From: Dendrolimus kikuchii | Taxonomy: Eukaryota; Arthropoda; Insecta; Lepidoptera; Lasiocampidae | NCBI GenBank assembly: GCA_019925095.2 | Contig: CM034409.1 | Span: forward strand, 3,103,001 to 3,167,000 | Length of the DNA stretch: 64,000 bases | Direction: 5' to 3' | Part shown: in pieces, positions 1 through 9,932 of the stretch | Numbering within the stretch: the first letter of the stretch is position 1 | Layout: each line of letters begins with the position of its first letter | Program-made: the position numbers and the translations under genes | The notes under the pieces: model-generated | The model's database searches: none | What the model was told of the DNA's origin: nothing | Seen by the model: only the letters and a program-made list of their open reading frames with translations

Positions 1-280
1 AATGAAAACATTAGCATAAAATTTACTGGTGCGTTTATTTAGTAACAGATGTCTGTACAATAAGCGGTTTTTCGTAAAAAAAAGAACCTTATTTCACAGC
101 GACTAAGTAATCGGGAGCTGTTAAGTTTTACGCGAGTCATATTTTTCTAATTTAATTACCTACTTAGGTGGGTATTTAGCGACTATACAAAAATGTATCC
201 AGCGAAAAATATGTTAGAATTAAGAATTTAGAACATTAAATTACAGCGACACAATGCATATTACCAAACCCACTATAAAA
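1..280. other. AT-rich sequence, nothing recognised
   Basis: AT-rich DNA with no open frame, repeat or RNA signal that I recognise. Confidence 0.5.
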
Positions 281-320
281 CACATACACACACACACACG
301 CACGCACGCACGCACGCACT
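281..320. repeat. (CA)n/(CACG)n microsatellite
   Basis: A run of CA dinucleotides turns into CACG tetranucleotides. It is a simple repeat, likely length-polymorphic. Confidence 0.9.
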
Positions 321-418
321 CATTTTACATAGTTATAGGTTAATTAATTAATAATTCCACTATATTTAAGTTCTTATAATAAAATTGTGTTGGGTGCCGC
401 GATACAGACCTAGAGTGT

Positions 419-420
<2 letters not shown>

Positions 421-456
<36 letters not shown>

Positions 457-655
457 TTTTGAGGCGAGGGAAAATGCTTAACCGATTTACGCACAAACTG
501 GGTCGTTGCTAGGGGAACGACACGCGTCGGTCGGGGGCGATAACACTGCAGCAATAGTATGCTCTTGGCAGCGCTCCGTCCGCGATCGACGTCACAGAAT
601 AGTGTGGAAGACTCCGAGCGTTGCTGCACGGGCGAGCAACCCCAATACCCACTAA
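421..655 (-). mobile_element. A-tailed retroposon copy (copy 1 of 2)
   Basis: About 35 T at 421-455 are followed by about 200 bp that match, in reverse complement, the block at 55555-55750, which also ends in an A run. On the minus strand the unit is GC-rich coding-like sequence followed by poly(A). This is the expected structure of a 5'-truncated LINE end or a SINE. A frame starting MQQRSESSTLF is open in both copies, but the family is not recognised and a host gene is unlikely. Confidence 0.65.
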
Positions 656-659
656 AAAC

Positions 660-1160
660 CCCCTCCTCCCTGACGACCCTGCGCTTTGAATGTGTTGGAA
701 AGGCTGAGATTTAGAACATAGTTACGCCCAGCCGTGCAGCAACCGCCGTCAAAATAATTAATGAATTGAAAAATAAATGAATTGGAATTTGAAATTATTC
801 CATGATGAAAATTGTCATATGTTCAATCTCGTAATCAACATAATTATTATAGGTACCAGTTACGTAATAAATCTAAACTGTTACTTTTCATTTATCAAGT
901 ACCTAGGTACATATATAACTACCTACCTGTGATAATGAAATACAGCAATCATTTTGAAAATAATCAGAACATCTAGGAGGCCATCAAAAGTTCGATATTT
1001 GATGTTTTCTTCTGTTCGTCATTCAAAAATCGAACTGAAACGGTTTTAACAGATTTTTTTATTGTACTGCTTTACAAAGTCATTTTTTCCTCGCATATAT
1101 TTAAAATACGAAATAGAACATTTATTTTAAAACTAAAACGAAATTATAAATAGATCAATA
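660..1160. other. AT-rich sequence, nothing recognised
   Basis: Mostly AT-rich with short direct fragments. No supported gene or element. Confidence 0.4.
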
Positions 1161-1162
1161 TA

Positions 1163-1425
1163 GAGTATGTAGCAAATCGCTGCCAGAGGGAAGCGTGCCC
1201 AGAAGGCTGGCTGCATTGCCACGCTGTATGGCAATGCTGATTCGTTGCGCGAAATACGAACCAGCCTTTTGATCACGAGTTGTATCGAAGAGTTTCTTAC
1301 GAATTTCTTTGAAGTAACCCTTTGCCGATGGACACCTCGGACCTAAAGTTTTATCTCCAATATGTAACCCCTTTCTGGGGTTCCATATTTGCGCCGTTTG
1401 AGATCTTCAACTGACTTATTATATT
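1163..1425 (-). pseudogene. LINE-Z C-terminal fragment
   Basis: On the minus strand, reading with small frame breaks gives peptides such as DLKRRKYG, DQKAGSYFAQRIS and [12 protein letters not shown]. These match the intact C-terminus at 50238-50602 almost residue for residue. The family is a non-LTR retrotransposon whose extreme C-terminus carries an IQRGNAASLLGT signature. The copy is 5'-truncated and has a gap around the VETLGPWGP segment, so it is non-functional. Confidence 0.75.
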
Positions 1426-1435
1426 ATAGGTTTTC

Positions 1436-1626
1436 AAAACCCCCCGATTTTTAAACATTCTTCATTGGTGCTCCGCTCCTATTGGTCTTAGCGTGATGAT
1501 ATATAACTTATAGCCTTCCTCGATAAATGGGCTATCTAAAACTGAAAGAATTTTTCAAATCAGACAAATAGTTCCTGAGATTAGCGCAAACAAACAAACT
1601 CTTGAGCTTTATATATTAGTATAAGA
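1436..1626 (-). mobile_element. Helitron A-type fragment
   Basis: On the minus strand it begins TCTTATACTAATATATAAAG, the usual 5' end of short lepidopteran Helitrons, and continues with the recognisable GCGCTAATCTCAGGAAC and GGCTATAAG blocks. The 3' CTAG end is missing, and it abuts the LINE-Z fragment. Confidence 0.7.
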
Positions 1627-1899
1627 TATGTTTGAACAATGTTAGCTATAACCAATAACCCCGATCGGTTTTGCAGTATCAGTGTGTCAATATTTAAATG
1701 ATGGTCCTAAAACCTGCCTATGCGACGTAAGACACAGAAGGTACAAACTAAGAAGGCTCATTTAGTATAAGGTGCTTGCATGGGCGTATCAAAGCATATA
1801 CTTACTACCTGTCTGTTCAGAGAATGCCGTCACCTCCCGCCGCTGTCCCTTATACCGCAATTAAAGTTAGCCCAATTAACAACAATTAATATTAACAAC

Positions 1900-2300
1900 T
1901 ATGATATGCACGAGACTTCAACCACGCTTGACTTGAAATGCCCGCGGGATTCCCGGGACAAACAGTACCGCGGAATTTAAAAAATAATGTAAGCTGTCGT
2001 TTCAGTAAAAACTGTTGGAATAAGCTATTTTTTATGCATTCGACTACAAATCGCTCCCGGGAAAATTCCTGCGGTGTTCCCGGGATAAAAAATCGCACAC
2101 ATATTATAACAGAAGATTTTGCTATCGATCAATGAAAAACAATCAAATTGGAATCGGTTATTTTTATCTGGCCGTTTAAAATCATTCCCAGAAAAAATTC
2201 CGCGGGATTCCCAGGGTAAAAGTAGCGCAGATTTTAAGTCGAAAACCGCATCGAAATCTACCCAGAAATAGATAAACCTCAGTGTTGCGAACATCTACAG
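1900..2300. repeat. Helitron-like repeat F with CCCGGGA blocks
   Basis: Several spaced blocks resemble CCGCGGGATTCCCGGGA followed by a T-rich stretch. The same arrangement occurs on both sides of the PLE at 51700-51883 and 54975-55205. It is an interspersed non-coding repeat, probably a non-autonomous Helitron. No end could be fixed. Confidence 0.5.
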
Positions 2301-2716
2301 GCGACTGCAACGACTATGCATTAGATAGGCCATTTAAAAAAAAAAATACACGCACTTATAATTCCTCCCGATGCCGGCGTAGTCGATCAACTTTAGTAGC
2401 GCGCGACTGCGTACGAATTGTGTAAGCGGAACAGAGCTAATATTGAATAGCAAGCAACACTGGCATTTCCGCTTGCGAATAAGGTTCAATGTAGATTATT
2501 TACATCTCGGAAACCGGTCTGCACTTTTCTGGGCGAACGAAAACTATCGATCGGAATTGTAAGTTGTGTAACTATAAACTGTACTCAAGTTTTATTTATA
2601 TACCTGTTTCAACACTTCGCTTATATTATATAGATGTTTCAACATATTATACACGTTATATATAATACAAAATTTCTCATTTCTTTCAACTTCACCCAAT
2701 TATGACGAGCGTACTA

Positions 2717-2944
2717 TACAACCCGTGCGCATTAACATGGCACCTGGCTCGAAGACAACCCTCCTCCCGCTGACCCGCGCGGGGACGTTAAAAGCATCGT
2801 AAAGTAGTACAATAATAGAAACCATTTAGCGCAAAATGAATGATGATATTCAAAGAACTAAAATAAAATTCAAAATTTTTTGCACTAAGTACTTTAAACG
2901 TAATTTATTCGAGCCAGGTGCCATGTTAATCCGCACGGGTTGTA
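2717..2944. mobile_element. Foldback element with 37-bp inverted repeats
   Basis: Arms at 2717-2753 and 2908-2944 are reverse complements with one mismatch in 37. They start TACAACCCGTGCG and end CACCTGGCTCGAA. A 154-bp spacer lies between them. The architecture is that of a MITE or foldback transposon. The outer TA on both sides could be a mariner-type target duplication. The family is not recognised. Confidence 0.75.
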
Positions 2945-3108
2945 TGTATTTTCCTTCTGTACTCTATTCTAGGGTTGTCAACCCTAAATTTAAAAAACTA
3001 GGATTTGAAATTGGGAAAACCAGGACAATTCAGTTTAAAAATGTCACGCAGTAATAGAGTTGCGATAGTAGAGAGTAGAGTAGTGAAAATAGATTAAATG
3101 AAATTCAA

Positions 3109-3137
3109 ATAGAATAGAATAGAATATACTTTATTGC
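3109..3137 (-). mobile_element. LINE-J 3' tail, split by RTE-1
   Basis: AGAATAGAATATACTTTATT is the reverse complement of the AATAAAGTATATTCTATTCT tail seen on Jockey-like LINE ends. The rest of this 3'UTR resumes at about 3501, so RTE-1 inserted into it. Confidence 0.55.
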
Positions 3138-3500
3138 ATACATACATACATAACCTCACGCCAGTTCCTTTGTGGGGTAGGCACGAACAACAGAGCGCCA
3201 TTCAGGCTTATTCTTACACACCTCACTTGCTTCTTTGACATTCATAACTCTTGTCATACACGCTCGTCTGTTCTTAAGGCTCCTGACATCACCTTCTGCT
3301 AGTACACGATCAATTTGATCATGAACACCATACAACACCATAACCTTTGTTTTCTTCGCATTCAAATGTAAGCCTCTCGCCTGACAGTCATCTTTCATCA
3401 TTGTGACTAGTGTTTGCAGTTCTGATGGCGATTCGGCTAAAAGCACGGCATCATCCGCATAAAGCAAGGTGTTTACAACTAGATCACTCATCCGCACCTT
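3138..3500 (-). mobile_element. RTE-1 LINE 3' end with internal deletion
   Basis: The minus strand encodes 113 residues, starting near the reverse transcriptase active site: LLYADDAVLLAES (YADD box) and a KKTKVMVL motif. The frame then jumps to the C-terminal region HDQIDRVLAEGDVRSL...SVVRAYPTKELA shared by all RTE-1 copies. The segment between, present at 60230-60655 as WFGHVERM and GRPRHTF motifs, is deleted in frame. The 3' tail is (TATG)n, typical of RTE-clade LINEs. The copy is dead but frame-preserved. Confidence 0.85.
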
Positions 3501-3600
3501 TATTGCGTAACATTAAAATACAATTCAAGAAGTTTAACTACAGAAGACAATAGGCGGTCTTATCACTAAAAGCAATTTCTTACAGACAACCTTAGGATGG
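3501..3600 (-). mobile_element. LINE-J 3'UTR remainder
   Basis: The sequence AGGCGGTCTTATCACTAAAA matches the conserved Jockey-like 3'UTR hairpin region (compare 20635-20700, 37880-37925 and 50930-50970). It continues the tail at 3109-3137. Confidence 0.6.
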
Positions 3601-3640
3601 ATCAGAGATAATGATAATCATATTTCTTAATTACTGCCAT

Positions 3641-3824
3641 GTGGAACTTGGACTCTACAATCATAGTACCTATAGTGGTGTCAGTCAATGGACTAATAGC
3701 GAAGAGCCTTGACCGACACCTTGAAAGGCTCTCGCTTGGTATCTGGTTGAAGGGTCGGATGCAGAAGGCAGCCCTGCTTTACACAGCTCGTATCGTGAGG
3801 AGGTTCCTGTCTCTAGAGCCTTAA
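3641..3824 (+). pseudogene. Non-LTR retrotransposon C-terminal fragment
   Basis: A 61-residue frame includes IVPIVVSVNGLIAKSLD and MQKAALLYTARIVRRFL. From family knowledge, this resembles the tail of many LINE polyproteins, which have an IPVVVGATG-like box followed by QKAVLLGTARILRK. It is 5'-truncated and carries the natural stop. No other copy of this particular end is in the window. Confidence 0.6.
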
Positions 3825-3892
3825 CCACCGGTAGCTTGGACCCTAGGCCCTGCTTTTTTTAATATATTTTTTTCTAGTATGTATAAAAATAA

Positions 3893-4219
3893 ATTTTTAT
3901 CCGTGCAGGAACGGAGAAAGAATACAGTTTCCTGCGGCCTGGCGGCCTGTCGTAAGAGGCGACTAAACAACCCACAGCCAGGTGGTAGGGTATTTTTGCT
4001 CGACTGGATGGCGACCACCCCTGGTCTAGAGTATGCCGCCATAACAACCTTGTGTTGTGTTCCGGCATTAGTGACCAGGTTCCAGTCTCCTTTAAGAGAG
4101 CAGCGGCGCATTTGTAGCACCCTTGGTGTTGCAAATGTCCATAGGCGATGGTAACCGCTTTCCATCAAGTGGGCCGTCTGCCTGTCTGCTGAACTCCTGC
4201 AATAAAAAAAAAAAAAAAA
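3893..4219 (+). mobile_element. SINE-M, full length
   Basis: This is a full copy of the dominant repeat of the window. It has the head ATCCGTGCAGGAACGGAG, a middle part with CCTGCGGCC and CCACAGCCAGGTGGTAGGG, the 3' end CTGCCTGTCTGCTGAACTCC and an A tail at 4201-4219. It is about 315 bp without the tail. I see no clear tRNA-like head. The family may be one of the A-tailed lepidopteran SINEs such as the Metulj group, but I cannot confirm this. Open frames on both strands are by-products. Confidence 0.85.
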
Positions 4220-4786
4220 AGAAAAATGTAAAGAATTTGAAGCCAAATAAATATGTGAAAAAAATATTTGAATAGAATTATACGAGCTGAAAACGAGTTC
4301 AGCGCGTCGTACATTCGCGAGCCATGAGGCTGCCTGTAACGTAAGAATTGTAAGGGCGGCGAGCAAAATTTTAAAATATATGACCTTATCAGAGCGCTTT
4401 AAAAATAGGACAGGACGCTGCTTAAAAGGACATCCCAGAACACTACAAAAACTAGGACATGTCGTGGGAAAATAGGATGCATAGTATACGCATATTATAC
4501 ACCTGTTTCAACGAATTGTCCAAAGTAACTCATCTGCCCAACAGCCATGATTGTGCGGTACATTTGTGAAGCAGAACGCACCACGCGGACGCGGTCTCGC
4601 TTGAACCGGTTCCATGGCATACATTTTCTAAGAAATCGCCCCAATAATCCATTCGCATTGAACGGAAAATGTACTGCTGCTGCTGTCTACGTACAAGGAT
4701 AAACAGGTTATGGGAAGCCTTGCGGAATTTAAAAAAGTATATAGGTTTTAAAAAAACCTTAAAAAACACGCTGAAATTCTAACTTG
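4220..4786. other. No recognised feature
   Basis: AT-rich with short GC patches. A minus-strand frame at 4530-4769 has no family resemblance and is not supported as a gene. Confidence 0.4.
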
Positions 4787-4949
4787 AGTTGTGTTCCGGC
4801 ATTAGTGAACAGGTTCCAGTTTCCCTTAAGAGAGCAGCAGCGCATTTGTAGCAACTTTGCTGTTGCAAATGTCCATAGGCGATGGTAACCGCTTTCCATC
4901 AAGTGGACCATCTGCCTGTCTGCTGATTTTCTTGCAATAAAAAAAAAAT
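4787..4949 (+). mobile_element. SINE-M, 5'-truncated
   Basis: Starts inside the element at TTGTGTTCCGGCATTAGTG and runs to the 3' end with a short A tail. It has the typical 5' truncation of LINE-mobilised copies. Confidence 0.85.
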
Positions 4950-4981
4950 CGGTAAAGGTGGACTCTGGTTATTTTTGTGTA

Positions 4982-5163
4982 TCTATACTAATAATATAAA
5001 GAGGTAAAGTTTGTGACGTTGTAGGGGGGTAATCTCTGGATCTACTGAACCGATTTTAAAAATTCTTTTACTGTTGGAAAGCTACGTTAACATAGGCTAT
5101 ATAACATGACCCTATATACCACGGAAGCGGGTCAGCGCGTGTGAAAGAGCGCCGGGCCGCTAG
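4982..5163 (+). mobile_element. Helitron A, complete
   Basis: Begins TCTATACTAATAATATAAAG and ends GCGCCGGGCCGCTAG. It is preceded by A and followed by T with no target duplication, the hallmark of Helitrons (TC...CTRR, insertion between A and T). At 182 bp it is non-autonomous. The inner sequence GTGACGTTGTAGGG and the TATATACCACGG...GCGGGTCAG block recur at 6300-6492 and 22825-23024. Confidence 0.9.
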
Positions 5164-5454
5164 TTATTGATAAATCTCTTTTCTATCTTCCTTCTTTCTA
5201 TGTAACAATTTTATATGGGTTTCGCTTTTGTCAAATTGGTCACGAAACCCTAAAATCGGTAGGATCGTTATGCACTTATTAAAATGGAAATAGCACTTCA
5301 CGCATCAAGGATGTTGCGAGTCACATTTGATGATTACATACGTTTGTGTTGAGAATAATAACGATCTCGTGTTTAATTCAACTAATTAATAAAATCGTGC
5401 AATGCTTATATATAAAGCAAAGTGCGCAAAATCCTAACTACACAATATTGTAAA

Positions 5455-5645
5455 ATATGCGAATGTGAAGTTTGTTTGTGTTTAACGCCTTAACTAAATA
5501 ACAGATCTTCGCGAAATTTTTGCGTACACGTTGTCAGAGATTCAAGTACTGTTCCCGAAGGATTTACGATTATAGTTGAAAAGATGGCGCTCCGTTTGCG
5601 TTTTATTGGCGCCACCGTTGCAATTCACTAAGAAATACATCGTCA
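5455..5645 (+). repeat. Helitron-like repeat G
   Basis: Contains GTTTGTTTGTGTTTAACGCC, TGCGTACACGTTGTCAGAG and GATGGCGCTCCG blocks that recur, diverged, at 8960-9060, 26690-27030 (reverse) and 31300-31640. No end is clear. Confidence 0.45.
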
Positions 5646-5727
5646 TGGCTACGACAATGACAACGCAATTTTAATGTGTTGTTCTCATGCTTAGTTCCAC
5701 CGTTACTTGACGGCGTTACGGGTATTA

Positions 5728-5845
5728 TTGAAGTGAAACTTCTTTAGCATCGTTGTGATTTGAAACTCGATGAAACGAAAAAGCGACACTAAAAAGAGAT
5801 ACACATAAATCTATAGGACTAACCCTGCGAGAGAATGAGATAGAA
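5728..5845. mobile_element. MITE E, one end only
   Basis: Starts TGAAGTGAAACTTCTTTAGC and continues through AACTCGATGAAACG and ACTAAAAAGAGATA to the GAGAATGAGATA block, then breaks off. Compare the full copy at 27155-27548. Confidence 0.75.
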
Positions 5846-5921
5846 TACATTATATGTATTTAATAATTTAAACACCATGCTCATACAGATAGAGTTGGGA
5901 ATGTTTTGAAGATTTTTATTT

Positions 5922-6236
5922 TTTATTTTTATTGCATGAGCTCAGCAGACAGGTAGATGGCCCACTTGATGAAAAGCGGTTACCAACGCCTATGGACATT
6001 TGCCACACCAAAGGTGCTACAAATGCGCCGCTGCTCTCTTAGGGAGACTGGAACCTGGTCACTAATGCCGGAACACAACTCAAGGTTGTTATGGCGACAT
6101 ACTCTAGACCAGGGGTGGTAGCCATCCAGTCGGGCATATGCCCTACCACCTGGCTGTGGGTTGTTTTGTCGCCTCTTACGACAGGCCTCCCGGCCGCAGG
6201 AAATTGTATTCTTTCCCCGTTCTTGCACGGATGAAG
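5922..6236 (-). mobile_element. SINE-M, full length
   Basis: Reverse-oriented complete copy. The T-rich stretch (A tail) is at 5910-5935 and the head ends at TGCACGGAT near 6230. Minor substitutions only. Confidence 0.85.
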
Positions 6237-6299
6237 ATTTTCGTTGATACTTCAAATTTCATGTTTTTAAGCTTAAATATATTATAACGATATAATATA

Positions 6300-6492
6300 C
6301 TAGCGGCCCGGCGCGGTTTTACCTGCGCTCTGACCCGCTCCCGTGGTATATAGCGTCATGTTATATAGCCTATGACATTCCCTGTTAACGTAGCTCTCTA
6401 ACAGTAAAAGAATTTTTAAAATCGGTTTAGTAGATCCAGAGATTACTCCCTACAACGTCACAAACTTTACCTCTTTATAATATTAGTATAGA
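6300..6492 (-). mobile_element. Helitron A, complete
   Basis: Minus-strand copy. The plus strand begins CTAGCGGCCCGGCGC and ends ATTAGTATAGA, giving TCTATACTAAT...CTAG on the minus strand. A and T flank it without target duplication. Confidence 0.9.
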
Positions 6493-6579
6493 TGAAATGT
6501 GATGATGATGACTTCACGAAATTAGAATCCCTCTCACCCCTTGTCACACTTTGTTTCGCTTTTACTTCATGTGAACTGC

Positions 6580-6792
6580 ACACTAACTAACTAACTAACT
6601 CCGTTGGCTCAGTGACCCACAGTGAGTCTTGGCCTCCGAACGAGAACACGCCACTTTCCTCTTGTCCTGTGCAGGGTGTTGCCAGTTGTGGGCTTGTAGT
6701 GCGGTCAGGTCAGCTTCCACTCTATCCTTCCAGCGATACTTGGGACGGCCAACCGGCCACTCCCCGATCCTCTTCCATCCGCGTGTGAACTG
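6580..6792 (-). pseudogene. RTE-2 LINE C-terminal end
   Basis: The minus strand encodes GWKRIGEWPVGRPKYRWKD followed by VEADLTALQAHNW, AQDKRKV and EAKTHCGS, then a stop and an AGTTAGTTAG tail. The GRPxxRWxD...W..AQDR...R..AKTH order is known from RTE-clade LINE C-termini. The copy is 5'-truncated. A second 3' end is at 61283-61357. Confidence 0.75.
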
Positions 6793-7134
6793 CACAGACA
6801 AACATTTTTTTTTAATGCATCTCCGCGTCCGGGAGTAGCTTACCGGAGCGCATGAGGGGCAATATTTACATTAACATTTGCGAAGCCACGGGTAATAAAT
6901 ACTTATTAATAATCAAATGGATAAAAATAGAATATTATTACGCAATAGAAGTCAATATTATATTGACCGCAATCAATATCAATTTGGCATTATTAAATTA
7001 ATAAAACTAACGATAATAATATTTTAACCTTGCAACATTAACCTTGTGTTGTATGACATAATATTGATTTCGCACGATTTAAGCATAAAAGCTATACAAG
7101 CTGATGCGTGACTCCGTCTACTTGTAACGCCTTT
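6793..7134. other. AT-rich, nothing recognised
   Basis: No gene, repeat end or RNA signal that I can support. Confidence 0.4.
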
Positions 7135-7438
7135 GCTACACCTAGGATAATAGAGCTAGGTATGCTGCTGAAGTTTCTTGCGCCGCTTCTTCTATTCAAG
7201 CCACAACGTGTTGCGAAGCGGTGGTAAGTTGTTTTAGGCTCATATGGAGTAAATAATAAACATAAAAAAGAATTAATTAATATGAACAAGTTGGCGGTAA
7301 GCTAAATAAAATCTTTAACATTGCCACTTGAAATCTTTGTCTTCCGTGATCACGGCTGCTGAGGAGTGGCCAAAACGTCGGTATAATAATGAAATAAAAT
7401 ACCACGCTTAAAACTGTTAAAACGTAGTTTTATTACCT
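7135..7438 (+). mobile_element. PLE terminal repeat, solo
   Basis: Matches the 3' terminal repeat of the PLE at 54690-54935: GAGCTAGG, CTTGCGCCGCTTCTTC, AAGTTGGCGGTA, TCTTCCGTGATCACGG and GTTAAAACGTAGTTTTATT. It retains a segment near 7205-7260 that the right end of the 54 kb copy has lost. There is no coding part and the 35-nt tail is absent. Confidence 0.85.
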
Positions 7439-7554
7439 GAGATAATATTAGTGTTAGTGACTGTGCCACGCAGATGTATTCAAGGGTTTTACATAACATT
7501 GACATAGAACTTATGTGAGACGTTAATTGATATTTCTTAACGCTATAAGTCGTA

Positions 7555-7828
7555 TTTTTTATTTATTTTTATTGCATGAGTTTAGCAGACAGGCAGACGG
7601 CCCACTTGATGGAAAGCGGTTACCATCGCCTATGGACATTTGTAACACCAAAGGTGCTACAAATGCGCTGCCTCTGTCTTAAAGGAGACGAACCAGGCCA
7701 CTAATGCCGAAATACAACTCAAAGTTGTTATGGCGGCATACTCTAGACCAGGGGTAGCCATCGAGTCGAGAAATTGCCCTACCACCTGGCTGTGGGTTGT
7801 ATTCCTTCTCCGTTCCTGCACGGATAAA
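7555..7828 (-). mobile_element. SINE-M with internal deletion
   Basis: Reverse copy with both ends. It lacks the CGCCTCTTACGACAGG...GCAGGAAAT block, jumping from GTGGGTTGT to ATTCCTTCTCC, and is therefore about 40 bp short. Confidence 0.8.
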
Positions 7829-7849
7829 ACGGTATTTGGTCAGCTATTA

Positions 7850-8735
7850 ACACCTGTCGAAAAGAAAACGACAAAGCGACACTAAAAAGAGATAAACACA
7901 TAAATCTATAGGACTAAGCCTACGCGAGAATGAGATACAAGTTTTACATTGTGCAGCACTGATTAGAGAGTCAATAAGACCGATGATTAAACATAGGTCT
8001 AATTTGGACCCAAATAAAACTGATAATAATATTTTTTAGACTAAAACAATGAAAAATTTAAAGTAATACTTGAGAAGTTTATTTCGAATTATAATATATT
8101 GACGTATGTATACTAAAGTATTTATATTTAGTACATGCATACATAACTCACGCCAGTTCCCTTGCGGGGTAGGCACGAACAACAGAGCGCCATTCAGGCT
8201 TATTCTTACATACCTCACTTGCTTATTTGACATTCATAGTCTCTTGTCATGCACGCTCGTCTGTTCATAAGGCTCCTGACATCACCTTCTGCTAGTACAC
8301 GATTAATTTGATCATGGAATGTGTGTCGTGGCCTTCCACGACTTCTGCATCCATCCACTTTTGCATTGTATATCTGTGTAGTCATTCGTTCATCATACAT
8401 TCTTTCCACATGCCCGAACCACCGGAGCATTCCTTTCCTTACCTTCACCCCGACACACTCTTTCAGACCAACTCTCTTTCTTACTTCGGTATTACGAACG
8501 CGGTCCGCGAGCGTCACTCCGCTGACCGAAATAAAACTGATAATAATATTTTTTAGACAAAATCAATGAAAATTTTAAAGAAATACTTAAGAAGTTTATT
8601 TCGAATTATAATATATTGACGTATGTATGCTAAAGTAATTATATTTATATATGTATAAAAGTTAGAGAAGAATTATCTGTGGGTATATTCTCTGAAGTTT
8701 CACTTCTACTGAGTGTGAACTGCACACACACATTT
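7850..8735. mobile_element. MITE E split by an RTE-1 insertion
   Basis: The left part runs from the AAAACGACAAAGCG block to 8135. The right part runs from about 8524 to GAACTGCACACACACA at 8735. The stretch ACTGATAATAATATTTTTTA...ATTATATT occurs both before (8007-8135) and after (8524-8650) the insertion, with roughly 8 percent divergence by eye. This is either an unusually long target duplication or a second MITE copy. Confidence 0.75.
8136..8523 (-). mobile_element. RTE-1 LINE 3' end
   Basis: The minus strand encodes TLADRVRNTEVRKRVGLKE, GMLRWFGHVERM and GRPRHTFHDQINRVLAEGD, then a frameshifted C-terminus. It ends in a short TATG-type tail at 8136-8150. This region lies downstream of the reverse transcriptase in RTE LINEs. 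It is 5'-truncated and inactive. Confidence 0.85.
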
Positions 8736-8739
8736 TTTT

Positions 8740-9420
8740 ATTTTTATATATATATAAGTATAAATGCTGAATATAATTTTCTTCGTAATAATATACTTAG
8801 TAAGCAGCCGCTAGTTAAAAATAGAAATCTGACCTCATACTTGGAACTTACTTCATGTTTCATTATAAAAACAGCTCGGAATGACATGCCCGCACAGTTA
8901 TGGAAATTATTTCATCTCTGATTTTAGGTATATTAATCCTAAGTAATATTATAATTACAAATGAGAGTATATGAGGTATATTTTTTGTTTGTTACGCTTT
9001 CACGCCTCAGTTGTTCAATCGTTCATCATGAAATTTTGCGTATACACGTTGTTGCGGACAGAGAGCACCCCCCTGACCCGCCCGCCGGAGCACATCTACA
9101 CTCCGCGCCCCGCATACCGCCGACGCCCATAGCTAGCGCGATTAGCAACTAGGCGTCGGACGGAATGCGGGATATAGGAGGCCGAAAAAACCTGAAAAAA
9201 CTACTACATCAAGAACAACTATGAATTCAGCCACTCAGCTATTCATATACTCTCTTGCATACTTTGTTCTACTCTTTAAATGTATATTTATAACTTAATA
9301 ATAATCATACAGTCCATTATTACGTCGAATTTTAATTTCCAAACCCGAGAAGCAACTGCCACCAATACACGTTGTACAGAAATGGACACAGGATAATTTT
9401 GTGAGATATACGTACGTAAA
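8740..9420. other. Mostly unrecognised; repeat G trace
   Basis: 8980-9060 resembles repeat G (GTTACGCTTTCACGCCTCAG, GCGTATACACGTTGTTGCGG). 9060-9170 is GC-rich without a recognised product. The rest is AT-rich. Confidence 0.35.
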
Positions 9421-9500
9421 GTCGTGGTAGCGTAACGGCCAGCGCACGCGTCCCGGACTCAAACGCCGCGGGTTCGAATCCTGACTGGAACGCATGCACC
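9421..9500 (+). repeat. tRNA-like sequence, probably a SINE head
   Basis: Contains a B-box-like GGGTTCGAATCC at 9470-9481 and an A-box-like TGGTAGCGTAACGG at 9425-9438. I cannot fold a full cloverleaf with a proper acceptor stem, so a tRNA-derived SINE or tRNA pseudogene is more likely than a working tRNA. Confidence 0.45.
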
Positions 9501-9542
9501 ACTTGGGCAATTTTCTGACCTAATGTGCATATTGTTACAATG

Positions 9543-9633
9543 ACCAATTTTTATCCGTGCAGGAACGAAGAGAGAATACAATTTCCTGCGGCCGGGCGGC
9601 CTGTCGTAAGAGACGACTAAACAACCCACAGCA
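9543..9633 (+). mobile_element. SINE-M, 5' fragment
   Basis: Head and first 90 bp only, ending inside CAACCCACAGC. The 3' half is lost. Confidence 0.8.
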
Positions 9634-9729
9634 TAGAATTATTCCTCATCGTAATCCTTTAGTAACTAAGATTGTGTGTTTACCTTGAAATGTTCCTTCT
9701 CGACAAATATCTCGTCATCATTGAATTAT

Positions 9730-9932
9730 TGCTAGTACACGATCAATTTGATCATGGAAGGTATGTCGTGGCCTTCCACGGCTTCTGCATCCATCCACTT
9801 TTGCATTGTATATCTGTTTAGTCATTCTTTCCACATGCTCGAACCGCCGGAGCGTTCCTTTTCTTACCTTCACCCCGACACTCTCTTGCAGACCAACTCT
9901 CTTTCTTACTTCGGTATTACGATGGCGGATTA
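9730..9932 (-). mobile_element. RTE-1 fragment lacking its 3' end
   Basis: Covers the GRPRHTF and WFGHVERM coding zone in reverse. Both the TATG tail and the last 40 codons are absent, so this piece was broken after insertion. Confidence 0.75.

Noticed and set aside
281..320. CRISPR-like or other regular array
   Set aside because: It is a simple CA/CACG microsatellite in a eukaryotic genome; no spaced repeats of CRISPR type were seen in the window.
8308..8569. Forward frames of 82 codons opposite RTE-1 (8308-8556, 8321-8569, also 60407-60673)
   Set aside because: They are the antisense of the RTE-1 coding end; the minus-strand reading matches known LINE motifs.
9421..9500. Functional tRNA gene
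   Set aside because: A and B boxes are present but I could not form a consistent acceptor stem and anticodon arm.
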